DNA from: Macrocystis pyrifera
Taxonomy: Eukaryota > Sar > Phaeophyceae > Laminariales > Laminariaceae
Length of the DNA: 64,000 nt
Assembly (NCBI GenBank): GCA_031763025.1
Contig: JASSKH010000040.1
Coordinates: 1,501,001 to 1,565,000 of the forward strand
Direction: 5' to 3'
Shown: piece by piece, positions 45,259 to 57,479 of the stretch
Numbering within the stretch: the stretch's first letter is position 1
Layout: each line of letters starts with the position of its first letter
Made by a program: the position numbers and the translations under genes
Notes under the pieces: generated by a model
The model's database searches: none
What the model saw: only the letters and a program-made list of their open reading frames with translations
Told to the model about the DNA's origin: nothing

Positions 45259-46093
45259 AGACCTATGCCAATGGAAACGCGAAGTCCGAAAGTTTTTTTT
45301 CAAAAATATCGCATTAAAAAAACAGCCGAAAATATCCTCGTACCGCCGCTGTGGGAAAAAAAGGGAAAAAATGTTTGATTTTTTCTTTTTTTCTTTCCAA
45401 CGGCTGCAGGCGGCGCCATTTTTTTTTCTCTCGTTGCAAATTGTCAACACGCTGATAAAAATCAGCTCGTGCGACGATAGATGCTCGATCTCGATATAGA
45501 CTCAGCCCAAGGCCAACCCGCATGGTGTCGGGCAAGGCCAACGAGTATAGATGACGGCATCGAAGATAGAACGTGAATACATGCTCGAGGGGGCGAGAGC
45601 TTGCCGGCGGCGTCCTGCGGTATCCTCTCCCAAACCTGAAAAAAAGCCTGTTTTTTGCCATTCGAGACGGATCGAGAAATTTTGTCTTCTGTTTGGTACA
45701 CACCAGCGGCTATTGTTTTTTTTATCGTACGCCTGGCCAGCGCCCGCCGCACGTCACTGGCCATTGTGTGAAGACGGTGACCCAAGGGTGGGTCGGAGCC
45801 CCTAATGAGCGCACTCCGTTCAGAATTCATGACGCAATCGTTGGTTTTGTCGATCGATGTCTGTCGAGGAGTCGGAATCTCCTCGCTTCGAACCAAAGAT
45901 CGGCCTGAGTTTTTCTCAAGCCGATCTTGGCCCAACATCGGCCCCAGATTAGCTTTTTTCGGGCTTTTCCAAAAGTTGGGAACTTTTTTTTTTCTGAACG
46001 TGCCCATAGGAAGCGTGTTCTAATTTTTTTTGGCGGGTATCTCTGGAATTCAAACTTTTTATTGAAACTTCGCGTTCCCATTGGCACACGTCT
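45259..46093 (+). mobile_element. 0.84-kb TIR element, copy D, nested in the LTR element
   Basis: It runs from AGACCTATGCCAATGGAAAC to GTTCCCATTGGCACACGTCT, imperfect inverted ends of more than 20 bp. At 835 bp it is the cleanest copy of the family (A 8873-9668, B 9734-11602, C about 19140-19795). A 181-codon minus-strand frame (46007-45462) contains MASDVRRALARRTIKKTIAA and LGQDRLEKNSGRSLVRSEE and is partly conserved in copy B. It has no known transposase motif, so the element is treated as non-autonomous. Confidence 0.85.
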
Positions 46094-48499
46094 AATAACG
46101 GTAATATGTGGCCGGAACAAAATGGTTGAATACGCTAATCGAGACGGTAATGAGTTTAGGATGAAAAATGTACGCCTGACGAAGCGAACCGTAACCACGA
46201 CACCAAGAATCGACCAAAGCAACAGTTTAGCGTCCCACCTAAAATAATTGTCGTTTTCCAGTGAATGTGTCACAGTGGTAGACACAGGAGGGTGGATAAA
46301 GTTATTCTTCGATGGCGTTGGCTCAGCCGAGTGAAACGCAAGGGGGGGGGGGGGAGAGAACATCCAAGGTAAGGGATTACTGCTGTCAACGCAAACCTTG
46401 GCAGAGCATGTCCAAACAAGGGGACTACTGTACTTTGGGCGGTTAACCCAACCCGGAGTTGAATCGCTCCTACCTACGATGAAAACGCGGATCTACTTGA
46501 ATGTTTATCTAAGGTAAGGATTGCTGTGAGCGGTCGTGGAATTCCCCTACGAAGAAGAGTTTAATAGGTTAGTCAACACCAAGGTAAACGGGTGATTCAG
46601 GAAGTAGACAATCGACTTCAAGGTGAAGACGTTGGAATTAATAGAACAATCGACTCCAAAAGCATATAGGGATTCCTCCGACACGCGAAGCAGCCAAGAG
46701 TGGAGTTCCTATTCTCCTGGCGACCTTCCTCGAAGATCGAATGCTCGAAAAAAAGGTAAAAATCACGGAAGGCATTCAGTGCCACAATCCTCAAGAGATA
46801 CGGGAGTGTGATCAATGTGGCGAAAACAGAAGGCGTTTTAAGTGGGTGCCACACTCCTGAGGCAAACTACAGTAGGAGGGTCATCAATGAGACAGAAAAG
46901 CTACTGGATCCGGAATTATCACGGATAGGGCAAAGAAAGTAAGTAGAGTCAAGCCCAACGAAACGGGAGTTACAGGTAACCACCACGGGTACTACCAAGG
47001 AGGTAACAGAGACACGCCCAACGGAGTCAGAGAAAATGGCAACTGGCTGGTAAACGGCGCTCAACGCTAAGAATGGACCGGCGTGTCACGACAACTATTT
47101 GCACGAGTGGGAGTGGTCAATTCAGGGGTAAGTCCATAACACTCCAAGGTCAACGCTATGCTCAACTTGCTCAGGCCAACTTACTGGGAAAGGTGAGTCC
47201 CTTGGTTAGCGTGACTTGGTACCGGTGAGCACGTGCCTCAATACCAGTCACTAGCATAACGAACGAACCTGTCCCAGCCAGACAGAAACGTCCAACACAT
47301 GCAAGTGATTGAGAACAAAGAAAGAGTCTCGCCAGGTACACACGAACTCCGAGCGGGTCATCGAGTGTACTATGGCTTTGAGTCAATCAGGCAATGCTAG
47401 GCGGTCGTCCACGGCACAGGAGATGAGTGCAGTGTTGTGGTCGTTGAACTAGACCGCATGCCTGGGGAAGGGAGTTGCCCGTCATCGACTCGGCCGTTCG
47501 AAAGTCACTTTCCCCCATGCGGCGCAGAACAGATCTGCCATTCATCGAATGCGCCGCGGACCTGTAGTGGTCACCGCGAGCTCGTCGCTTCCTCCCGAAT
47601 ACCCTGTCAAGGTTGGCGTGTTCTGCTTTGGGGTGATAGCTATAGGGATGCTTTTCCAGACGATGCACCTTGTTGTCAAGCGTACTGAGATCCAGAGGGA
47701 CTGGCATCGGAGGGACCTATCCTTGCGAAGCTTGGTGGAGACGAAGGAGTTGCGCTGGCAACAGAGAGTGATACAGGAATTAGAGTCAAACGTTTTGTGT
47801 ACACGTCATGTGCCACCTGTTATGCATGCATATAACCTGTAAACACGCTCGAAACCAGATAATCAACCGCGTTGTGACCGTCACAACATGCCTGATCAAT
47901 CAACGTCGATGGTTGTTAAGACGACTGGAATTACGGAAACTTGTGACATTCTTGGTGTTGCCGAGTTACTACTGCCGTAGCTGTGGAATATCTCCAAGGG
48001 CGACAAGACGGTACGAGGGGCCCGTAAGTCCACCTTTCTGCCCTACAAACTCAAGTAATTGATACAGTGCAGAATTCGCGTCTGTTGGAGGGAGACGAGG
48101 GAAGAGGTGGAGTGCTACCACGGAAACACGAATATTCTTCGTCGAACTCGGGCCAGGTGAAGTGGCAAAGATGAAGCGGGATGGTACTCGCAATACCACG
48201 AAGGTATACGCCGGCAGATCCTTACTGACGAGGACTCAAAGCTAGCTTCGTATATCGAAGGCAATGATACCGGACTTGTTCGCCTTGGTTCGCAGCACGT
48301 TTGGTGGTCGGGGCGTGGCATCCACAAACTTTTCTGACCCAGAGCAAGTGTGAGTAGCCCACGTTAGCTCAAGGTGTACAGTGTGCGCTCTTATATAATA
48401 AGCGCAGGAGTAGCAAATGGGTGACCGAGCAAGTGGCAGTATCACTCACTAGCACCCTACAATCGCGGAAGGTCCCTGACATGTACACATCAGGCCTTG

Positions 48500-49600
48500 A
48501 GCAGGGGCTGCAAACAGGTATTAGGTTCGAGCATGTGTTTTCCTTGGTGCAAGAAGCTAACACATGCTATGCTCACGTGTCCTGAGCCGTCGAAGGAGGC
48601 ACTCGCGGTAAAACCTTACACTGAGCGATGTGCGTTTCGGAATCGCTATTGGTCCGGGGCGATGCAGGGGGGGAGTTTACAGCCGTGAACCCCCTGCGCC
48701 AGTCACTAAGAGTGTCGGTATGCTACGGTCTCATCAACCACACTCGAGGGCAGAGATCTGTCGAACGATGGGAGAGTGGCTACAGAAAGCATCGTCGGGA
48801 CTCTGCAAGTCTTCGCCTCTTCCGTGAGACGACGAATAAGTACTCTCCGAGTGATAGTTTCGGTGCTTCACCCCAGATCTTCACCCACCATGCGTTCCGT
48901 TGACGCTAGTCATGCGTGTCACCGATGGATATGAGGCCGGGGCTAAATATTTGTCATGCCTGTCATTGATTATTGCAATGCCTGACATCGACGTTTGCCA
49001 AAATTTACATGGACGGGTTCAGTGCCAAACTGAGGACGACGGTTTTCGCAGTGGGCATCAAGACATTTCATGAATGCTCCGACCTGGCAATGCCGTCGAT
49101 TTATGGCTCGCGCACCTGGTTGGGGGATCGGGTAGAAGACTTCCCGAGAATTACACTTTGGCAGAAACCGTCGTACACGATGACCAATCGCAAGCTCTCG
49201 AGGAACGTCGCAGACACGTGAGTATGCGAGTAATTTTAACTGGCTTGACTGGAATCTTCGAGAGTACTACCCAGCTGCAGCTGCACGTATTCCTCGTGGA
49301 GACACGTAAGTATGGGACTAGTCTCCAACTGGATCCGAATGAGGTAAGTACAGGTTTCACTTTCAGGCAGTTGTATAGATTTCACGCTTTGTATGGACTG
49401 CACCAGTGTTCAGACTGCCGTTCTCGCCCACCGGAGATGCCAATAAGAGAAGAGCGAGAAATAGCTTCCAGAGTAGCGAGCGAGGAACACCGGCTAGATA
49501 CCAAGGTCAGGAGGGAGTTTCCAGACATTCGAAGGCGGCAAACGTTCATCGAAGAAGCATGCGACGTCAGCCACTAATAGCGGCGAGTGGGGTGTCCAGA
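48500..49600 (+). pseudogene. Gag-like fossil region of the LTR element
   Basis: Around 48973-49221 the plus strand reads FAKIYMDGFSAKLRTTVFAV and later DLAMPSI, a weak likeness to the retrotransposon Gag core. Downstream (to about 49577) a charged segment includes EEREIASRVASEEHRLDTKV. It is broken. It lies just inside the right LTR, and its subfamily cannot be told because no polymerase is recognisable. Confidence 0.4.
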
Positions 49601-49875
49601 TGAAGATTGATAGCAGTTCAAGCGTCAACCCAAACCCAAAGGAAGCAGCTGGCGACAACTTCAGCCTAAACCCTATGTTCAAGCGGTGGGTCTGGCTGGA
49701 AACGGGAAGAAGACTTGGAGGAGTGGACTCGCTCAGAGCTACAGTGGAGGAAAGGGCTTTCGGCGATCTCGGTCTAGACCGCTTGTTCAACCGGCGGGTC
49801 AGGCTGAGACGGGAAGAAAAGCTCCGTCATCTGGGGCTGCCCTCTTTGAAGATTTGGAGGACCATTATGTGGGGG

Positions 49876-50384
49876 TGTTGCTGCGGAGGGACGTGGGAGC
49901 AACCGAAAGTACGACGAGTCGAGGCATGCAGCCACGAGTCGTTGGGCGCAGAGTAGAGGCGGAATACTCTGTGGGTGTGGGATGGGTGTTTCATTCAGCA
50001 GAAGGTTTCGGCCTGCTCAATGCAAAACGCCTGACCAAGATGTACAGTGCATGCAGGGCGTGTGCTAACACCGAGTGTCTTTAGACGCTACCCAGGCAAG
50101 GAAGGGAATACGTGCAAAACCTAAAAAGTGAACTGAAGGACTAAAACCTATAGGATTAAAGGCTAAACCGCCTGTTCGCTCGCACATACGCATCATTCCA
50201 CGTGATAGGGGGCATAATAGAGTATCTGCATCGATCGCAATCGGGGTTTCTGGTCATCGTTTGCTTCGCTCTCTCCTGAGCGAAGCCCTGGAGCCACCGG
50301 GACTACCGAAGGGTCCAACGTACGAAGTGAGTAGGCGAGTCATGCGAGCGTTGACAGCTCACCCCGGGGGAGCTTGCCGTGACA
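49876..50384 (+). repeat. Right LTR
   Basis: The 509-bp uninterrupted copy begins TGTTGCTGCGGAGGGACGTG and ends GCTTGCCGTGACA, followed by GTAC. It is the empty-site reference that shows where the 1.03-kb transposon entered the left LTR. Confidence 0.85.
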
Positions 50385-50388
50385 GTAC

Positions 50389-51710
50389 CCCATCGCAAGA
50401 GAAAACTTCACCCCTGCAAAATACCCATCTATAGTCAGACGTTTCCCCCCTCGTCCCGCGAATAACCGGAGCCAAAATTCCAGTCAACGATGAACCAACA
50501 TCTGCTCTTTCCACGAACCCCCCGCTGCTGCTGCTGTTGCTGTTGTGAAGCGCGCTCGGCCACACCGAATGCATTGCTGTCCTGCAGGAGCTTTTCTCCT
50601 CGTATATTGAACTGGTGCCGTCAGTCCACAAAGCCGCCCACGCCCGCTAACTCCACGTGATTATGCCACGTGACTGTTTCCTCTTAACGTCTCGCTTTTG
50701 AGGCGTCACGGGAGCACATGGCCAAGACTCGACCATGCGTGCATTCGCGGAATGGGCAGACGCGCCCCCCTCGCACAGCGATATCCCCTCATCTGCTCCT
50801 CCCCCACAACCAACCCCTCCGTGGGTCCGCGTCACGCGACGGGGGTACCTACAGCTGCACTTCCGCCGTGGGGCTTTTAGTTACTGCTGTAAAGCAGGAG
50901 CTGCTCTCTTAGAACGATATCGTGACCACATCGTTCATAACCGCCACTAACCTCGTAGCGCAGTACCTGCGGCTATGCCGCACGATTTTACGATGTCGAC
51001 CACACGACGGGGGCGCCTAAGGATGTGCTTCCTCCTTGAGGCATTTTGCTGCTGCTGTACGCTCGCCTTTTTCTCGCTACACCCGGCTGGGGTGCTTACG
51101 GTTTGACTCCCATAGTAAGTAAAACTGAATGCTACCTCTCCCGTTGTTATACTCCCACCAAGGGACGTATAGCTACAACTGCTGCACAACAGTAACTGAC
51201 AGCGGTAGCAGTTCCCTACAAATGACGTCGCCACCACGGCACCATCTCCGGACTTTCGACCATCGTATACACGGCTCCCTTACCACCACCGGGGCATAAT
51301 CCTCACCATGTCAAGGAAAAAAACGACCCCCGCAGACCCATTGCCATGAATATCGGAGGACAGCTCACCTATCGGGCTGCCCACCGTGCTCCCTCTGTCA
51401 CCCTGCTCCCTCTGTCACCCTGCTCCCTCTGTCATTGTCGGAGAAATTCACCGATGGTGGTACAGCATCCCTCCCTGCTGTACCAGCGCTGGCTGTCTCC
51501 TGCTCCCCACTGGACTCTTCCCGCGTTCTGCATTCGAAGCTTCTTCTCCAAAAGCACCGCAATTGCTCCCCAGCGTCTCGCAAATTGTTGATTTAGTTGC
51601 TCGAAATGAAACCCCGTTCCAATACTTGATAAAAGCCCGAAGGTCTCTAATTATTTGCATCCCCCATGAGACTACGGACCAGCCATATTTCTAAGATGTT
51701 CATAGCCTCA
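50389..51710. other. Unassigned stretch
   Basis: No gene is supported. It contains a 17-bp tandem CTCCCTCTGTCACCCTG (three units, about 51389-51440) and loosely similar GC-rich segments around 50830-50880 and 51000-51050, each with CACGCGACGGGGG or CACACGACGGGGG. Confidence 0.45.
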
Positions 51711-51715
51711 GGCAG

Positions 51716-51910
51716 CGGTAGCCCAGACTGCATGGCAGTCTGTGGATAGATGTTTTATGTTATGTATTACTGGCCTCCCACAGAGTACGGGCAAAGAAGA
51801 AGTGAGCCTCGTGCGTCACCGCTTATAACCTCAGATGTCAAGAGTCACATAATCCACAACACGCAACGGTCGGTATCAACTGGTACGTAACTGTCATTCA
51901 AAGAGCACAA
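51716..51910 (+). repeat. ~200-bp dispersed repeat, copy 2
   Basis: It matches 34060-34240 from GCGGTAGCCCAGACTGCATG through CCTCAGATGTCAAGAGTC to ACGTAACTGTCATTCAAAGA. It lies just before the Ty3/gypsy fossil. Confidence 0.8.
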
Positions 51911-52224
51911 ACGAACATAGTATACTATAGTAGTAGTAGTGACACCCGTCATAACGGTTTTGTTTTTTTAATTCTACTTAACGAAAACCAACTCTACGAG
52001 TATTTGTAGGCAGAATGTGCCTGCCAACAAAATACGTCCGAAAAAATCCTGTTGTTGCGGAACTGCTTGTTGGGGATCACGGCGCCGACTGGTCTCTCTT
52101 GTCACTCTCACCAACTCCAACTGCGACTTCATAAAAAAAGAAATGCAAACTGAGAACAGCGCTCATATGCATTTCTTCGAGGGCAATAACAATAATATAA
52201 AATCACTTTTTTATTTACTAGCAG

Positions 52225-55200
52225 GGATCGTCGGTTGTTGTTTTCACCGGTATCAAACCCCTGGTTGATACTGACGTTGTACTGATTTCTCAGGCCGGGT
52301 TTTCCAAATGTACTCGAACGAAAACTTTCCAAGATTTCGAAAGTGTTGTTGCATGTACAACAGCAACATGGTATGCAACAGATGGGTCCATCAGATTGCA
52401 AAACGCCAATCCGCCCACGCGAGGTGTTACTATACCCGCACATCTTACACTGGCTCGTTTGTTAACAGCTACTGTGACGGATACACCTGAATTGAAAACA
52501 AGTGCGGTAGCTGTATCACCACCCAATAAGGATGAACTAGCAGTTGCGCGAGGAGCATTAGAGCCAGCCCTTGCTAAAGCATTCGCTGACGCTACCTTCT
52601 CCCCCGAACAAGTATCGGAAGTCGTATATCCCTGCGCTAAGTACCGCCCCGTTTTTTCTTTGTCACCGGACGAGCTAGGCTGTTGTTAAATTGCCGAAGC
52701 CACATTCCTGTTACAACCAGGCACTCGCTTAATTGACCTTGCGCCGTACCATACCTCACTTCGTGTTCAAGAACAAATTGATGATTAAGTCAATCGCTAA
52801 GTACTGCCCCGCTTTTTCTTTGTCACCGGACGAGCTAGGCTGTTGTTAAATTGCCAAAGCCGCAATCCGGTTACAACCAGGCACTCGTTCGATTGACCTT
52901 GCGCTATACCATACCTCACTTCGTGTTCAAGAACACATTGATGATCAAGTCGATAAGTTATTGAAGCAAGGAATCACTGAGGAGCGCACAAGTGCTTGGG
53001 CTAGTCCTATTACCATTGTCAGTAAAGCCGATGGGTCACCACGGTTCTGTGTTGACTACCGTAACACTCTTAACCGTCATCTACTCCGAAAGACCTGGCC
53101 TATGCCAAACATCGAAACTCATCTCGATGCTGTGGGCGGAGCCAAGTTCATCACGGTCGCAGACGTCCAGAGTGCTTTTCACCAGATTTCAGTCGCTGAC
53201 TCGGACATCAAATCAACTGCATTTGTTACATACATCACGAGGCAAGTACTGCCTTAAACGTATGCCATTCGGAGATTGCTATACACCCTGGTTGCACCAA
53301 CGCATAATGTCACTTGCTCTTGGTGACACTGAATCCGCCAGCGGGCTTTTCTGTTATATGGATGATTTGCTAGCTTGCTCGCCTACGTGGGAAGCACACC
53401 TGTTGTTGCTCGAACGCATGTTTTCAGCTTCAAAAGCAGCTGGTTTGACGTTGAAATCGTCTAAGGTTCAGTTTGGCTGAACACAAGTCGAGTATTTGGG
53501 TCATACTAACGCGGAAAATGGACTCACCATCGGCGACGACCGTATCAAAGCCATTATTGAGTTGCCAGATCCGAAAAAAAAAACAAAAAAAACTACGTTC
53601 GTTACTGGGTACTCTCAACTTTGTTCGCCGGTTTGTGCCAGAGTATGCTGAAGTCACAGCACTCATTGAGCTCACTAAGAAACAGTACAAATAAACAAAG
53701 GCGAGAATTTGAGAAACACTGGGGCCCAACTCAATCTGAAGCAGTATCCCGGATCAAAAATCTGTTGTCTACCCCACTAGTATTACACTTATCTGATCAT
53801 TCTAGAGAGTTTATTGTACATGTTGATGCTAGTGGAGCCGGTGCTGGCACATTCTTAGCCCAAAATGCCAGTGAAGGATTTGGTACACCATATCTAGAAA
53901 TCATTGCCTACTGAAGTAAACGTTTTACGATAGGACAAAAACATTATTCAGCAACGATGAAAGAGTGTTGTTGAGCAGTTTTTGCTCTGCAGCAATGGCG
54001 GCCGTAGCTTTGGGGTAAACACTTTAACTGCGTCAAAGACCATGCAGCTCTCACGCATCGTCAAAGACCATGCAGCTCTCACGCATCGTTAAAGACCATG
54101 CAGCTCTCACGCATCTATATAACATGCAAGACACGTCCGACATGTTAACTCGTTGAGTCATTGATTGCCTCGCAAGGTTTCGATTTTACCGTCGAATATG
54201 AACCCAAAACGTTGCATGGAGTGCCAGACACATTATCCCGACTTTTGGTGATATAGCCGAGGATACAACTCAAGGAAAGAAGTCCCTTTCTGATGTGTTG
54301 CTGTCGCAACCCACGTTGACATCCATTTGTCGTAACGTGCCGGAAGATGGGCAGCCGTATCGCTCACCATCCCCGCGTGCTTTTGAAGCACGTTGAGATA
54401 ATTTGAATGAACTCAGTTTAGTCGAAAGTGATCGTGAATTGTTCGCGAGTGTAGTGTCAGTTTTCGCTGCACTGGACCCAGAGAAGTTGATTGAAGGACA
54501 GCAGTCAGAATTTGTGCGTACTTGAAGTATTTAGACGACCCCTATCATTCTCCCCTACCGCGAAGAAAAACACTTCAATCCGCGAGTAACGTCTTTGTAG
54601 TCGATGGCGTCTTGTATCGGTCATATCTACCTCGTCATTTGAGAAGCGTAACTCTTTCCGAGATCAGCTAGTTGTACCGACGGTGTTACGCGCACTTACA
54701 ATGCAAGCATGTCATGATCTTCCAGCGTCTGGTGGTCATTTAGCATTCAAAGCGACGTTCGATAGAGTTCGAGATCGATATTGGTGGTCCACAATGCAAG
54801 GAGATCCTCAGTTCCATTGCACTGGTTGCGAAGCCTGCCAACGTCGTAAAACTCCACACCGCCGACCACCGTCACCGACCGGTCATGTACCGGTAGACCG
54901 ACTATTTCAACGTGTTACTATCGACTTGTGGAATATGAAACATTTTCGCAAAGTTGCAAGTATGTTTTGTCAATCGATCATTTGGCACGTTTTGTTTTAC
55001 TCGCAGCAATTCCGAACATAAAGAAGCGACTTCTGTAGCACATACCCTTGTGGACCGAGTGTTTTCTGTATTTGGAGTGCCAGAGTTGTTACATTCGGAT
55101 CAGGGTAAGGAGTTCGAAAATCAGCAAACTGTATTCGATTGTAAGAAAACTCGTACCATACCGTACAGGCCACAAGGTAACTAACTCAGTTTGGAGCGAG

Positions 55201-56118
55201 TGAACAGCACTTTGCATAGCATGGCAGCTATGTACTGTGAACTAGCTCACGATAATTGGGCTCAGCTCCTACCGTTCGTTCAAATATCACGTAATACTGC
55301 CTATAGTACTGCATTCCATGAGACACTGCAATATCTCATGTTTGCTCGCATGTCAACGCTTACCATTGCTGTTATCATGGTAATGCCTCAGACGGAAATA
55401 TCTGATTCAGCATTACAGCACACTCACAAAATCGTCGAGAATTTGCAGTTTTGCAATTTCCATTTGTGTTAGTAATGTAAAATCTTGGTGAACGTGCTGA
55501 GGCCCAAGCTGCGTCGAATGCTGACCCACGATCTAAACAGTTTCAGCCTGGTGATTTGGTGTTGGTTCATCAGCCACCATAATGCCTAGGATGATCCCAA
55601 CAATAAATGAATTGCTAAGTCCTTGGCGCGGTCCACACCAAGTTCGCCATCGTATATGGCCGGTTGTCTACCGAGTATCGAAAGATGGTGAATCAGCTGA
55701 AACGTCAGTGCATTTAGGTAGGATGAAACCATACCACCAAAGTAGTGTTTTCGCAGATACTGCCTTTAGTGAAATCAATCAAATGTTCCTGGGTACTAGT
55801 TTACCAATGCCAGATTTAGACAGGAAATCTTCCTCGGTTTGCATTAGAACAGTCGAAAAGATTGTTGCTCACAAGCGTTCGAGAGGTCGTCCATCCCCGC
55901 TCAATGTTCAGTTCCGTATCCGTCTCAGTGGACGAGGTCTAAACAGTGATGGTCGGTACCACCGTCGCCATATTCGGCACTCCAGTGAATTTATTCGCCC
56001 ATACTGTGCGAGCATTCAGGATGTTTCTCCTCATCGGCAAACACAGACAACTCTCTCGCCTCAGTCTAGCAAACTAGAGAGGCAGAGCAAAGGTACCATT
56101 CCGTTTGTGCCGCGATAA
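52225..56118 (+). mobile_element. Ty3/gypsy LTR retroelement fossil, chromovirus-like
   Basis: Recognisable parts in order are a linker/protease-end region (about 52225-52690), reverse transcriptase (about 52960-53480, with SAWASPITIVSKADGSPRF and FCYMDDLLA), RNase H (about 53740-53915, with FIVHVDASGAGAGT), the integrase zinc-binding and core regions (about 54680-55300, with CTGCEACQRRKTPHRRP), the integrase C-terminal part and a chromodomain-like tail (about 55850-56030). It is broken in many places. No pair of LTRs is evident, so the outer limits are approximate. The level of decay suggests an old insertion. Confidence 0.9.
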
Positions 56119-56679
56119 TAGTTGAGTACCAAAGTTGATAACGAACTTGGTAGGTTTGTCAGCCGCTAGTTCGTCGTCCTATTTTCCTTGTGTAAGGAAA
56201 TGTCTCGGTCGACATCGTTACTGTTGAAAGATCGTCGCTAAACAGACCTTTGTGTATGCAGGCCTGCTGATCCCCTGTATACAGGCTGCAAGGAATTTGG
56301 TGGAAACCGCCAAGCAAATCAGGCGATTGAATTAGACATTGTTCTCCTGTAGATTGTCATCAGGGTGAGGAATATAACACTTGGAGAAAATTGGGATATT
56401 CACTTGCTCTGGATGTAATATCAACTCATTATGTTGCTGATACACGAGATACAGAAATGTCTGATTCCCATCTGGTTGTCGTCATACACCAGACAATGTG
56501 TCATGGATGTTGTTGTATAGCAGGTTTTGCCTTTGATACTGGCATAATGTGCGTGTGGGGAGATACCAAGATGTTTCTTGTACTTCTAAAACCGAGGTGA
56601 ACAAATACACACGTGGCCATTTGGATACTCCCAAAATCCTCCAGAGGATTCCAAAAAAAAATCAATCCCTCACCATGGC

Positions 56680-57400
56680 AATGATAAACCCTGTGCAGGA
56701 TTTCGTACCCCGCAAAATCCTGCACAGGAAACAAAACCCGACTCGGTCCCTCTAGAGGGTTTTGCTGACACTCCTGTGGAGGGTATTGTCATTATCGACG
56801 CCCCTCTGGGGGGTGCGGTGATGGAAATAATCCCCCAGTATGGTAATGAGAAAATGCTGTGCAAGATTTCGTCCCCATGAAGTCCTGTACAAGAAACAAA
56901 AGTGGACTTGCCCCTGGACGTTTTTTTACGACATTCCTGTGGAGGGTATTCTAATAATCGACGGCCCTCTGGGGGGTGTCTTGATGAACATAATCCCCCA
57001 GCATGGTAATGTGAAAATCCTGTGCAGGAGTTTGTGCCTATGAAACCCTGTACAGGACATGAATCTTAACTCTACCCCCTGGACAGTTTTTTAGAGCAAT
57101 CCTGTGGAAGGTATTCAAATAGTCGACAACCCTCTGGGGGGTGTCGCGATGGCAATAATCCCCCAGCATGGTAATGAGAAAAGCATGTGCAGGATTTTGT
57201 ACCCACCGAAACCCTCTGCTGTACAGGACACAAATATCAACTCGACCCCCTAGAGGGTTTCAGCAGACTATCCTGTGGAGGGTATTTAAATTATCGAAGA
57301 CCCTCTCGGGCATTTAAAATCAGCACAAACACCCCAATATGGCATGGCCTTAATCCTTTTTCAGGATTTCGTATCATCGAAACTCGAAACCCTGCAGAGC
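56680..57400 (+). repeat. ~165-bp minisatellite, about four units
   Basis: Each unit contains TCCTGTGGAGGGTATT, then CCTCTGGGGGGTG, ATAATCCCCCAGCATGGTAA and TGTGCAGGATTT. TCCTGTGGA cores lie near 56772, 56935, 57101 and 57270. Units hold several small self-complementary words, such as AATCCTGCACAGG. It lies a few hundred bp beyond the Ty3/gypsy fossil, possibly in its 3' part. Confidence 0.85.
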
Positions 57401-57479
57401 AAACCAAATTGTAAAATTGTTATCCCTCAGCAGAATTTGTTCACTCTGCTCCTTTTGCGGCCTCACTAGACAATACTCG

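Larger units (their letters stand above)
37604..50384 (+). mobile_element. LTR retroelement fossil with nested insertions, 12.8 kb
   Basis: Two related direct repeats bound the element: 37604-39154 (which includes a nested transposon) and 49876-50384. Both start TGTTGC and end in GCCGT(A/G)ACA. GTAC (37600-37603) precedes the left one and GTAC (50385-50388) follows the right one, as expected for a target duplication. Directly after the left LTR comes TGGTGAACCCAGGG, in the place of a primer-binding site, and a short G-run precedes the right LTR. The interior has GGTGAGC-type repeats (about 39440-39540 and 43340-43680), a 56-bp tandem array, a nested TIR element and a Gag-like stretch near 49 kb; no polymerase region is recognised. 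It is broken in many places. The LTRs differ by very roughly 7 percent over the compared part, so it is old. Confidence 0.75.
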
